From: JAVJSD01 sp040219575
GTDB taxonomy: Bacteria; Planctomycetota; Planctomycetia; Pirellulales; Pirellulaceae
DNA: 64,000 bases
Reading direction: 5' to 3'
NCBI GenBank assembly: GCA_040219575.1
Contig: JAVJSD010000011.1
Span: forward strand, 1-64,000
Below are positions 7,912 to 17,000 of the stretch, one piece after another. Below the pieces are notes generated by a model that made no database searches, was not told the origin of the DNA, and worked only from the letters and a program-made list of their open reading frames with translations. Made by a program: the position numbers and the translations under genes. Position 1 is the stretch's first letter, and each line of letters starts with the position of its first letter.

Positions 7912-9033
7912 ATGAACGTCCTTCGACGAATGGCGGTCGCCACGAGTTGCCTGGCGGGTTTGCTGTCAGCGTCTCAACCCCTTCCCGCGGCGGACGAACT
8001 GAACTGGACCGCGCTGCCAAACTTACCCGACAAGCACGGTTTCGCGGGAATGTACGCCGGTGTTTCGGGCGACACCCTGATCGCGGCGGGCGGGGCGAAC
8101 TTTCCGGACGCGCCGCCCTGGCAAGGCGGCGGGAAGGTCTGGCACGCGCGGATCTATCTGCTGGACTCTCCAGACAGCAAGTGGCGTGTCGCCAAAACCG
8201 GACTGCCGCGCGGCCTGGCCTACGGTGTTTCGCTCACGGTAAGGCATCGGTCGATCGACGCCGGCGACCATCGCGGCGTCGTCTGCCTCGGCGGCGACGA
8301 CGGAAAGCGCGCCAGTCGCGATGTCTTCCTGCTGACCTGCCAGGAGGGAAAAATCGTCGTCCGCGAACTGCCGCCGCTGCCGGGGCCTTGCACGCAGATG
8401 TGTGGGGCGGTGGTCGGCGACACGATCTACGTCGCCGGCGGCGCCGAAGCACTCGACGCGACCGAATCGCGCAAGACCTTCTGGTCGGCGGATGTGACGT
8501 CGCTGCTGACGACAAAACGCGACAAGAGCAAGAACGTCTGGCGAGAACTTCCGCCTTGGCCGGGCGCCGAACGCATGCAGGCCGTCGCCGCCACAGACGG
8601 GGCTGATTTCTTTCTGCTGGGTGGTGTGCGGCTCACTCGCGGCGACGACGGTAAGCCGACGCGCATCACTCCCTATCTCCGCGATGCGTTCCGCTTTCGC
8701 CTCGGCCCTCAGCCCCACTGGGAAGAGCTGCCCGACATGCCGCGCCCCGTCGCCGCCGCCCCTTCTCCCGCGCCGCGGATAAGCGGCGAGTTGGCGCTGC
8801 TGGGCGGCGTCGATGGTTCGCTATTCACCCACGATCAAGCCACGCATCCCGGTTTCACCCGCCGGACGCTGCGCTTCGATCCCGCCCTGAATCGCTGGCG
8901 CGAAGGTCCGCCGCTGCCGGAGTCCATCTCCCGCGTAACGGTTCCTCTCGCGGCGTACCGCGACGGGTTTGTACTCGTCAGCGGCGAGATCCGCCCCGGC
9001 GTCCGTTCGCCGAGTGTGTGGTGGGCGAAATGA
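7912..9033 (+). CDS. Exported Kelch-repeat protein, NanM/mutarotase-like
   Basis: A 373-residue secreted protein with a signal peptide (MNVLRRMAVATSCLAGLL...ADE) followed by Kelch-type blades. Typical elements include IAAGGANFPDAPPW, GVVCLGGDDG, TIYVAGG, FFLLGGV and LALLGGVDG. The opening ALPNLPDKHGFAGMYAGVSG and the GGANFP segment match the cyclically permuted mutarotase group related to N-acetylneuraminate epimerase (NanM), which interconverts sialic-acid anomers outside the cytoplasm. The frame opens earlier, at 7579, but only the ATG at 7912 gives a signal peptide. A sialidase lies 25 kb away, so a sialic-acid role is plausible but not shown. Confidence 0.8.
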   Translation: MNVLRRMAVATSCLAGLLSASQPLPAADELNWTALPNLPDKHGFAGMYAGVSGDTLIAAGGANFPDAPPWQGGGKVWHARIYLLDSPDSKWRVAKTGLPRGLAYGVSLTVRHRSIDAGDHRGVVCLGGDDGKRASRDVFLLTCQEGKIVVRELPPLPGPCTQMCGAVVGDTIYVAGGAEALDATESRKTFWSADVTSLLTTKRDKSKNVWRELPPWPGAERMQAVAATDGADFFLLGGVRLTRGDDGKPTRITPYLRDAFRFRLGPQPHWEELPDMPRPVAAAPSPAPRISGELALLGGVDGSLFTHDQATHPGFTRRTLRFDPALNRWREGPPLPESISRVTVPLAAYRDGFVLVSGEIRPGVRSPSVWWAK

Positions 9034-9109
9034 CTCGCCCGCGCAGCGCGTCGCACGACGGCGCCACGGGCTTCCAACCGGCTCTTGCCTCACTCCTTGT
9101 GAACCGACC

Positions 9110-9436
9110 CTACTCGTTCGAATCGGGATCGGCCTCTTTCACAGGGACCTGCACGAGATTGCCGTCAACGTATTCGTAGAATCGGCTGTTGCTCGAGAAG
9201 CTGCCGCCCTGTCGGATATTGGTTTCCGTGATGCATAGCAAGGCCTTGTCGCCGAGTTGAATCGCATAGGGTCCCGAGGTAATCAGGCTCGATCGCTGGT
9301 AGGCCTGTGCGATCTCCTGCAAGCCGTTGACGCTGACGCTGACCGGAATCTCCGACACTTCCGTCTTCGACGAACAACCGCAGCAAAGCAGCGCCGTCAC
9401 CGAACACAACAAAAACGACATCAGACAGTTCTTCAT
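9110..9436 (-). CDS. Small lipoprotein of unknown function
   Basis: A 108-residue protein with a lipoprotein signal: a hydrophobic stretch ending in a lipobox-like LCCGC, with lipidated Cys21 the likeliest. The mature part is short, polar and ends in an acidic tail (EADPDSNE). GGAG lies seven bases before the ATG, which fixes the start; the longer open frame is not needed. It is followed downstream by the convergent Kelch gene and lies next to the esterase gene on the same strand. No family was recognised. Confidence 0.65.
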   Translation of the reverse strand: MKNCLMSFLLCSVTALLCCGCSSKTEVSEIPVSVSVNGLQEIAQAYQRSSLITSGPYAIQLGDKALLCITETNIRQGGSFSSNSRFYEYVDGNLVQVPVKEADPDSNE

Positions 9437-9509
9437 TACGGACTCCGTGCGACTCAGAGGTGAATAACCGCCGTCAGACCAACGGCATAACCATCGTCCA
9501 CGCGACGCG

Positions 9510-10391
9510 CTAGCCCTTGGAGTCGCCGTTCGGCCGCAAACGCGCGCGCAGGAATTCGGCGACCTTCTCACGGTAGGCGGAAGTAAAGTGCGCCGCACCG
9601 CCGTGACCGCCCCCGGGGACGACTTCCAGCATCACGTCGAGGCCCGCCCGCTTGTACTCGTCGACCATCCGCTGCGACTGATCGAGGTAGACGGTCGTGT
9701 CTTTGTCGCCGTGGAGGATCAGCAACGGGGCGTCGTCGTCGCTGACGTGAAAGGCGGGGCTGGCCAGCTTCGCCAGTTTCTCGTTCTCGCTGGCCGCCAC
9801 GCCCAACAGCAGCCGCACTGGCGAATCGGGCTTCTCCGTTTTGACGGGTTGGTTCTTCGATCGGAGGACGAAATCGGATGGCCCGAAGTAGTCGACGATC
9901 GCCTGCACGCGCGAACTTTGGTCGCCGTTTCCGCCGACATCTCCCTCCATTGCGTCTTCGCCGCCGGTGACGCCGAGCATCAGCGCGAGATGTCCTCCGG
10001 CGGAGGTGCCCGCGACGCCGATCCTCTCGGCGTCGTATCCGTACTTCGCGGCGCTCGCCCGCAGCCAGCGGACCGCCGCCTTGCAATCATGCACCTGGGC
10101 CGGAAACTTCGCCGCATCGCTGAGCCGGTAGCCGACGCTGGCGACGGCGAAACCATAGTCCGTCAGCCAGGGTGTGAGGCACTTCTTGTAGCTGTTGTTT
10201 CGCCAGCCGCCGCCATGAATGAACACCACCAGCGGCGGATGCTCCACATCCTTGGGCAGGTACAAATCGAGACGCAGCTCATGTCCCTCGGGCGAGGCGA
10301 AAACAATATCCTTCACCGGCGGCGATTCTTCCGCGAACGTCGTTGATGAAACCAGAAGCAATCCGGTCAAGAGAAGACGGAGGTGTTTCAT
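9510..10391 (-). CDS. Exported alpha/beta-hydrolase, esterase/lipase of the HSL type
   Basis: A 293-residue secreted hydrolase. A signal peptide occupies about residues 1-20 (ending TTFA). The oxyanion-hole motif HGGGW is at 59-63, the nucleophile elbow GTSAGGH has Ser130, and the Asp and His of the triad are visible in LHGDKD and VPGGGHGG. This arrangement is typical of hormone-sensitive-lipase-like esterases and of planctomycete enzymes annotated as xylan or carbohydrate esterases. The likely reaction is removal of acyl groups from small esters or decorated polysaccharides in the periplasm. The small lipoprotein gene lies downstream, 73 bases past its stop. Confidence 0.88.
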   Translation of the reverse strand: MKHLRLLLTGLLLVSSTTFAEESPPVKDIVFASPEGHELRLDLYLPKDVEHPPLVVFIHGGGWRNNSYKKCLTPWLTDYGFAVASVGYRLSDAAKFPAQVHDCKAAVRWLRASAAKYGYDAERIGVAGTSAGGHLALMLGVTGGEDAMEGDVGGNGDQSSRVQAIVDYFGPSDFVLRSKNQPVKTEKPDSPVRLLLGVAASENEKLAKLASPAFHVSDDDAPLLILHGDKDTTVYLDQSQRMVDEYKRAGLDVMLEVVPGGGHGGAAHFTSAYREKVAEFLRARLRPNGDSKG

Positions 10392-10449
10392 GGGCGTCGG
10401 GCGTTCCTATCCAAGGTAGTCGTTACGGTCCAATCGGGCGTTCTCCATT

Positions 10450-11673
10450 TTACTGTTCAATCTTCTTGTTCGACGCACCACCGGATTCTTGTCGTCCGTC
10501 GCCTTCGCTTGCTGCTGGTTCACTTGTCTGGTTGGCATCAGGTGGATTCGACGCTTCCGTCGCCGACGGTTCCAATTCTTGGTAGAGGCGAGCCATTTTG
10601 ATCAGCAGCGGTTCGAGCTGAGTGTAGTAGGCGTCCGTCGCGAGTTGGGACTTTCGCTGGCGGAGTTTTTCGATCTCAAGCTCCAGTTCGTCGCGTCGGC
10701 GGCGGACTTCGGAAGGCATTTCCGCCTCGCGGCCCCGGCGCAGTAGCACGAACTGCTTGGCTCGCGCGCCGTCGGGCGAAGCGCCGTCTTTCGCCGCGCG
10801 GACGGTGCGAAAGCCTTGAAAGAATTCCGCCGGGGTGCCCAGCGCGTCGCCGTTGTCGTCGAGCAGCGAATGCTCGGTCGCCAGGCGAGCCTCTTGCTCG
10901 TAAAACTCCTGCGTGCGCGCGGAAGCGGCCAGGTACGCCTCCAACAGCGAGGTCTGCTCGTCCTTGTCGAGATCGGCCGTCGGGTCGATGATGGCCGCCG
11001 ACAAGTAATCGCCAAAGCGGGCGTAGTTGTACTCGTAACCGCTCTTGGTGGAAGTGACGATGACGCGGCCTTCGCGCGACAGGCCGTTGACGAACGGTCC
11101 GCTGGCCGAAGCACAGTTGATCACCGCCAGCGGCGCGTCGAGCGGTTCGAGCCAACTCGCGAGCTGTTCCGCGGAGACGTCGGGACCGCGGAGGTTGAAT
11201 TTCGCCGTCTTGCCGTCGAACGTTCCGTGTCCGATCAGCACCAGCCAGACGGACTCGGGAGACGACTTGGAAAGTATCGCAAGTTGCTCTTGCAGTTGAT
11301 CGCGGTCGTTGGTTGGCGAGGACTTCGTCTCCTCTACCTGCTCGCCTTCCGCGGCGCCACGGTTCTCGTCGGCGTCTCCGCTGCCGGGACCGATACGCAA
11401 GCAAACAGCGTCGGCCTTCTCCGCGGCCTCCCGCCAGCGACCGGCCCAGGCGGCGAAAGCCTCGCCGTACTCTTGCGAACCCGGAGCGCCGACGACCAAG
11501 AGTACGGTTTGGCGCGACTCGGCCTCTGGCTTCGCCGCAGGTTCATCGTCGGCAAACGAGACTCCGCACAACATCGCCAAGGAGATCAGTAGGCCGGAAC
11601 AAGCGTTGCGCAGTTCCGGCGTCCGCGCACCTTGATGTTCGAGCGTCGCCGCGTGTGTTCGTTGCACTTGCAT
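10450..11673 (-). CDS. Exported C13/caspase-like cysteine peptidase domain protein
   Basis: A 407-residue protein, last in the MoxR cluster. A hydrophobic segment at about 27-40 suggests an anchor or signal peptide. The central part has the clan CD arrangement: a hydrophobic strand leading into IGHGT (His149) and a second strand leading into INCASASG (Cys187), as in legumain-type C13 peptidases. The C-terminal third is charged and probably helical (residues about 320-370). Its ATG overlaps the TGA of the preceding gene (TGATG), implying translational coupling; a longer frame to 12519 runs inside that gene. Proteolytic activity is inferred, not shown. Confidence 0.72.
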   Translation of the reverse strand: MQVQRTHAATLEHQGARTPELRNACSGLLISLAMLCGVSFADDEPAAKPEAESRQTVLLVVGAPGSQEYGEAFAAWAGRWREAAEKADAVCLRIGPGSGDADENRGAAEGEQVEETKSSPTNDRDQLQEQLAILSKSSPESVWLVLIGHGTFDGKTAKFNLRGPDVSAEQLASWLEPLDAPLAVINCASASGPFVNGLSREGRVIVTSTKSGYEYNYARFGDYLSAAIIDPTADLDKDEQTSLLEAYLAASARTQEFYEQEARLATEHSLLDDNGDALGTPAEFFQGFRTVRAAKDGASPDGARAKQFVLLRRGREAEMPSEVRRRRDELELEIEKLRQRKSQLATDAYYTQLEPLLIKMARLYQELEPSATEASNPPDANQTSEPAASEGDGRQESGGASNKKIEQ

Positions 11674-14027
11674 CACGGCAACCCCTTCATGCGACGCAGG
11701 CCCCACTCGCCGACGAGCAGGCCGACGGCCAGGAAGAACACCGTCCAGGTATGCCAGACCTCGAAGATCTGCGGCTCGGTGATGGGGATCTTGCGATTGG
11801 GCAGGTCGGCGACAAAAGCGTCGAGGCTGTCGGCCTCGATCACTTCGCCGCCGCTCTCCTTGGCGATTCGCTCCAACAGGCCCCGGTTCGGCTTGAGCGA
11901 CTGGAATTCCTCCGTGGAAAGCTCCGACACCCAGCCAATTTCGCGGCGGCCGATTTCGCTGCCGTCGAGCGCCTTGGCGACTACTCGCGCCCGGTAACCG
12001 CCGGCGTCGCGAGGGACGTAGGTGGTGCGATACAAGCCCGAGGCGGCGTCGACCGCTTCGGCCGTCAATTCGATCGAGGCGCCGGCCGGCGTGGCGACGT
12101 GCACCGTCACCGCGGCGTTGTCGAGCGGCTTGTACGCCTCGTCGAAGACCTGCACGTCGAGTTCGACCGGCAAGGCGGGCGAATGCTGCTGGCGGCGAAC
12201 TTCGACCTCCACTCGCTGCGGCACGTCGGCCACCAGCCAGCGGATCGTCTGCCGCCACGACTTCTGCATGTCGTCGTCTTCGTCGCTCTCTTTGCGCAGA
12301 TGCCACCGCCACAAGTCGCCGACCAGCAGGGCCGCGCTGCGCCCTTTGCCGAACCGCTGCACAACCAGGGCCGGCCAGATCCGCCGGTCGGCCGTCTGAA
12401 GATGGGCCAACACGCTCGCCCCCGGCTTGATGGAGCTGACGAGATTGGCGGTGCGGAAAGCCGGCATCTCGTCGAGTCGGCGGCGCTCCTCGACTTCGGT
12501 GGAGCGAACGCGAACCCATGGCTGCAGCCAGCCGTCCCGCGTCAGCGTGAGTTTGAATTCCTCCGCGGCCGGCGTCGCCGCGGCGCGATCGACGTAGACA
12601 GGCAGCAGTTCGCCCACGGGCGTGCGGGCGTACTCGCCTTTGACGAACGACTCCTGTCCGCCGAGCATCAACAGGCCGCCGCCGCGCTGCGTGACGAACT
12701 GGTGCACGAGCGACTTCTGGTCGGCGTTGAAGAACTCGGCCTCCAGGTCGTCGATGACGAGGGCGTCGTACTTGAACAGCAGGTCGGCCGACTTGGGGAA
12801 GCCGTCGCGGAGTTCTTCCTGGTCGGTCGTGCCGAGTCGCAAGATCACCGGTTCATCGTATCGCTCGACTTGCTCCTGGCCTTCCTCCATGGCGCCGCCG
12901 AAGAGTGGATTCGCGTCGCCGCCGCGCTCGCGGAACTTGAACCGAGGCTCGCGTTTGGCGATGCGGACCAGGGCCACGAGTTCGACCTCGTCGTCTTCGT
13001 CGAGCGCGCGGCGGAGAAACTTGAATTCCCAGTTCGGCCGGCCCGTCACGTACAGCACGCGATACGGTCCGCCGCCGCGATCGACCGCCACCAGGCGCTC
13101 GTTGTTGGCGAGCGTGGCCTCGCGGCTTTGCGTGGGATCGTCGAACTGCGCTTCTTCCGACTCGGCGAAGGTCCGCACGCGGTAGAACAGCACGCCCTTT
13201 TCCTGCGGGCGAACCTGAAATCGCAAGGCGAATGGCTTGTCGTCCTCGACGTTGGCGACCGCTTGCTTCTCGAGCACCTTGCCCGACTCGTCGAGCAGTT
13301 GCGTGATGATCGTCTGACCGGCGTAGCCGTGGGCGGCGACTTCGGCCGAGACGACGACCGGCGCCGCCTCGAAATTCGTCTGGCTGACCGAGACGCGCGC
13401 GACGCTGACGTCCCTTTCGGAGTCGTCGTCGCCCAGAACCACCGGGTAGACCGGCGGCAACTGGCTCCAGTCGATCGTCGCCCCTTCGATATCCGTGGCG
13501 TTGCCGTCGGTCAGCAGCAGGACGCCGGCGGTGGGGCGCCCCTCGTAGCGCTGCGCCACCGTTTGCAGGGAAGCAGCCAGCGAAGAGCCGTCGCCGTCGG
13601 CGGTGAAGCCCTCGAAGTCGGCCACCGGCCGCACACGGCGGTCGAACACGTACCGCCGAGCGTCGAAGTCCTGGCTCAACCGCACTTGCCACGGCGCTTC
13701 GCGGTCGAGGCGCCGCGCGAGTTGCTGGCCGCGTGTCTTGCTTTCGCCCTGATCACGTACCTGCAGGCTTTGGCTGCCGTCGGCCAGAATCACAAACAGG
13801 TTGGCGCCCGGGCGAGGACGGTTTTCGCTGCGTTTGGGTTCCAGCAGGATCAGCGTCAACAGCACGATAGCGGCGACTTTCGCCAGGCCCGCCGCCACGC
13901 GCACCCAAGTCGGAGCGGCGCTGAAGAAATACGAGGCGGCCACCGCCGCGATCAGCACCGCGCCGATCACCATCGCGGGAATCAGCCACAGTTGGGCGCC
14001 CCACAGATTGGGAATCAACTCAGTCAC
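11673..14027 (-). CDS. Membrane protein with vWA-like and glutamine-amidotransferase-like domains
   Basis: A 784-residue protein. Two hydrophobic segments lie at the N-terminus (about 13-35 and 45-62) and one near the C-terminus (about 757-775). Between them are a vWA-like domain with a degenerate metal site (ILADGSQSL) around residues 75-200, Ig-like regions, and a class I glutamine-amidotransferase-like fold around 395-490 (ALVIDDLEAEFF...GGGLLMLGGQESF) without the catalytic Cys. This is a standard member of planctomycete MoxR/BatA clusters. It overlaps the preceding gene by eight bases and the next by one. Confidence 0.8.
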   Translation of the reverse strand: MTELIPNLWGAQLWLIPAMVIGAVLIAAVAASYFFSAAPTWVRVAAGLAKVAAIVLLTLILLEPKRSENRPRPGANLFVILADGSQSLQVRDQGESKTRGQQLARRLDREAPWQVRLSQDFDARRYVFDRRVRPVADFEGFTADGDGSSLAASLQTVAQRYEGRPTAGVLLLTDGNATDIEGATIDWSQLPPVYPVVLGDDDSERDVSVARVSVSQTNFEAAPVVVSAEVAAHGYAGQTIITQLLDESGKVLEKQAVANVEDDKPFALRFQVRPQEKGVLFYRVRTFAESEEAQFDDPTQSREATLANNERLVAVDRGGGPYRVLYVTGRPNWEFKFLRRALDEDDEVELVALVRIAKREPRFKFRERGGDANPLFGGAMEEGQEQVERYDEPVILRLGTTDQEELRDGFPKSADLLFKYDALVIDDLEAEFFNADQKSLVHQFVTQRGGGLLMLGGQESFVKGEYARTPVGELLPVYVDRAAATPAAEEFKLTLTRDGWLQPWVRVRSTEVEERRRLDEMPAFRTANLVSSIKPGASVLAHLQTADRRIWPALVVQRFGKGRSAALLVGDLWRWHLRKESDEDDDMQKSWRQTIRWLVADVPQRVEVEVRRQQHSPALPVELDVQVFDEAYKPLDNAAVTVHVATPAGASIELTAEAVDAASGLYRTTYVPRDAGGYRARVVAKALDGSEIGRREIGWVSELSTEEFQSLKPNRGLLERIAKESGGEVIEADSLDAFVADLPNRKIPITEPQIFEVWHTWTVFFLAVGLLVGEWGLRRMKGLP

Positions 14028-17000
14028 GCCCGGCCCCCAATCGTTCGTAGTAACGCCGCACCTGCTGTTCGTACTCGGCGGGCACCGGATCGCGATCGAT
14101 CGGCACCAGCGAGTCGTCGGTGGTGCGGCGGAGCAGTTCCTCGGCCACGCGCTGTTGCAACTCGGCCAGCGGCTCAGCCACCTTCACGCGAACCAGATCC
14201 CAGTTGGGAGCCTCCGAGTGCCGTTTGACATCCTTGCGAATCTCTTTCGCCTCGTCGCGAATCCGCGCGGCTTCGGCCCGAAGCTGCGGATCAGCGATCA
14301 TCTCCTCGACGTCGCGGAGCCGGTCGGACCAGTCAAGGAAGTCCTCGCCCGTGATGGGAGAAACCCGCCGCTCGCCCACCCCCTCGAGAAACTGGTTGAG
14401 TCCGCTTCCACCACCCAAGCCGTTGGGATCGCCGCCGCGCGGGTTCTGTTGGCCGGGTTGCTGCTGACCGCCTGGCTGTTGCTGACCGCCTGGTTGCTGT
14501 CCACCGGGTTGCTGACCCGGTTGTTGTCCTCCCGGCTGTTGTCCGGGTTGCTCGCCCGGTTGTTGACCGCCGGGCTGCTGACCGGGCTGCTGACCGCCGG
14601 GCTGTTGTCCCGGTTGCGGTTGGTCTTGCCGGGGTTGGCCTTCCTGCGGCGGATCGCTCTCACCGGGTTGTCGTGGTCGCCCTTGCGGAGGCTCGCCTTG
14701 CTGAGGTTGGTCCCCTGGTCGCTGACCGCCCCCTGGCTGTCCTGGTTGCGGCTGGCCATCTTGCGGTTGACCCTCACCTGGTTGACCCTCACCCGGTTGA
14801 CCTTCTTGCCGTGGATCCTCCGACGGGTCGCCGGGTGGTTCATCGCCGCCTTGCTCGCCGCGACGCTGCTGGTCCTCGCCTCGTTCGCCCTCACGTTGTT
14901 CCCCCTCGCCTTGTTCCCCCGGCTGTCGCCCTTGCGGATTCGCGCGAGCGATCTCGTCGTTGAGTTGCTCGTTCAACCGCTCAAGTTCCTGCTGCGCGCG
15001 ACGCAGGGCTTCGGTCTCGTCGCCGAGCACGCGTTCGGCGGCGCGGTCGACCCCCTGCCGAAGCTGCGAGATCCCCTCGCGGGCTTCGCGCTCCTGTTCT
15101 TGCGCATCCTGCGGCAGACCGCGATTGAGCGATCGTTCGGTCGACTCCAGCGCTTCTGCGGGGTCCTGCCGGGCGGCGTCGCGGAGCGTGTCGTATAGCT
15201 CCTCGGCCAACAGCGGTTCAGAGGTCTCCGCCTGTTCGCTCGTCTGCCGCATCCGCTCGAGCAGGTCTTCAAGCCGCTGCCGTTGCTCGCCGAGGCCTTC
15301 CAGCACCTCTTCGCGACCTTCCGGCTCGCGCAGCGAATTGGATCGCTCGTTTTCCCGATCGAGATTCGCCAGTCGCTCGGCCAGCCCTTCTTGTCGCTCG
15401 TCCAACTCGCGGGCTTGCTGCCGCATCTCGCGCATCTCCTCGGAGAATTGGCCGGAGGTCCGCTCCTGGAATTCGTCGCGCAGCTCCGAGAGTTCGCGCT
15501 CGGCGCGGGCGCCTTCGGCCGCTGCTCGGGAGACTTGCCCTTCCTCCAGCGCCTCCGAAGCCTGGCGGACGTTCTCGCGCACCTGCTCGAGTTGCTCGCG
15601 CTGCTCCGACATCCGCTGCTGATTCTCCGGCTGCTCCATTCGCTGCTGCAACTCTTCCGTGTCGCGGAGAATCTGCTGCTGCTCTTCACGCAGTCGCTTG
15701 AGCTGTCGCTCGATTTCTTCCTGCTCTTCGCGCGTTTCGGCCGCTTCCAGGGCCGACTGCAACTCCTTCACGCGCTCGTTCAAGTCGTTCTGACGGCGCG
15801 ACAATTCGCGCAAGCGGTTGAGCACTTGACGGTCTTCCTGCTGCTCTTGCGACTGCTGCGGGTCGTTGGCGGTCTGCTGCGTCTCGTAGCGGTTTTCGTC
15901 GTCGCGAAGCTGTAGCTGCTGCAGCTGCTGTTGCGCTCGACTCGACGCACTGCTGCTGGCGCTCTGGCTCTGTTGCGATTGCTGTTGCTGGCTGGAACGC
16001 ACGACTTCATGTTCTCGGGCCCGCAACCGCAATAGCGCCTGGTATGCCGATTGCTCCGCCGCCAAGGCGGGACGCAACTGCTCGATCGCCGGACCGTCTT
16101 TCGATTCCGTCAGCTTCAGCACGGCGGTTTGCATGTGTTGTTTGACGGCTTCGCCATGGGCCAGTGACTGCTCGTCCTGGAGGTTTTCCGCCAGCGCCTC
16201 GGCCTGTTCGACGGCGGAGAGCTGCGATTCGATCAGCAACTGCGCGTCGTCGGCGAAGCGATCGGTCGGTTCGGCGGACGTCTCGCGCCGCACAACCTTC
16301 CATGTGCCATTGATGATCTGCTTTTGCAGTTCCGCCAGCTCTTCGGCCTGCTGCGCGTTTTGACCTCCTTGCTGCTGTTGTTGCTGTTGCTGCTGTTGTC
16401 CGTCGGTTGGCTGCTGCCCCTGACGGAAAATCTCCTCGAAGTGCCGCACCTCGGCGAAGTACATGTCGCCCATCACGCGGCGGACTTCGCCGTCGGGGCC
16501 GATGTCTTCGGCCCAGAAGAAATACGAGAGCAGCTGGTCGGGCTCGGCGTCGAGCGATTCGAACGCCAGCAGGTGATCGGCGGCGAATTGCTGCTTGGCG
16601 CCGATCTTCTCGCCCAGCACCACGTCCTCCGGCGGCAAGCCGGCCATGGCGTAGCTCAGGCCGATCCGCTCCAGGCCGTAGTCGTCCCAGCCGGTCGCTT
16701 TGAGAGCCAGTTCTTCGATCGGCGAAACCTGCACATCGCGCAGCGGTTGCACGAGTTTCAGCTCCGCCGGACGGTTGGGAAGCACGTTGATCACGAGCTC
16801 CTCGACCGACTGATTGGTGCGACCTTCGTTGTCGACCAGCCGCATTTCCAGGCGGCGCGATCGGTCGAGCGTGAGGGTGACGGCGTACAATCCCGCGGCC
16901 GCATCCACGGCGTTCAGTTTCAGCGACTCGCCCTGCCGATCGACGAGCTGCGCGCTATCGACGGGCTTGTTCAGTTGACAGGTAATCGTCAGTTCGGTTC

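Noticed and set aside
11313..14228. Long plus-strand open frame of 971 codons
   Set aside because: It lies antisense to the C13-like, vWA/GATase and coiled-coil genes. The translation is Arg/Ala/Asp-rich without domain resemblance, as expected from high-GC codon use.
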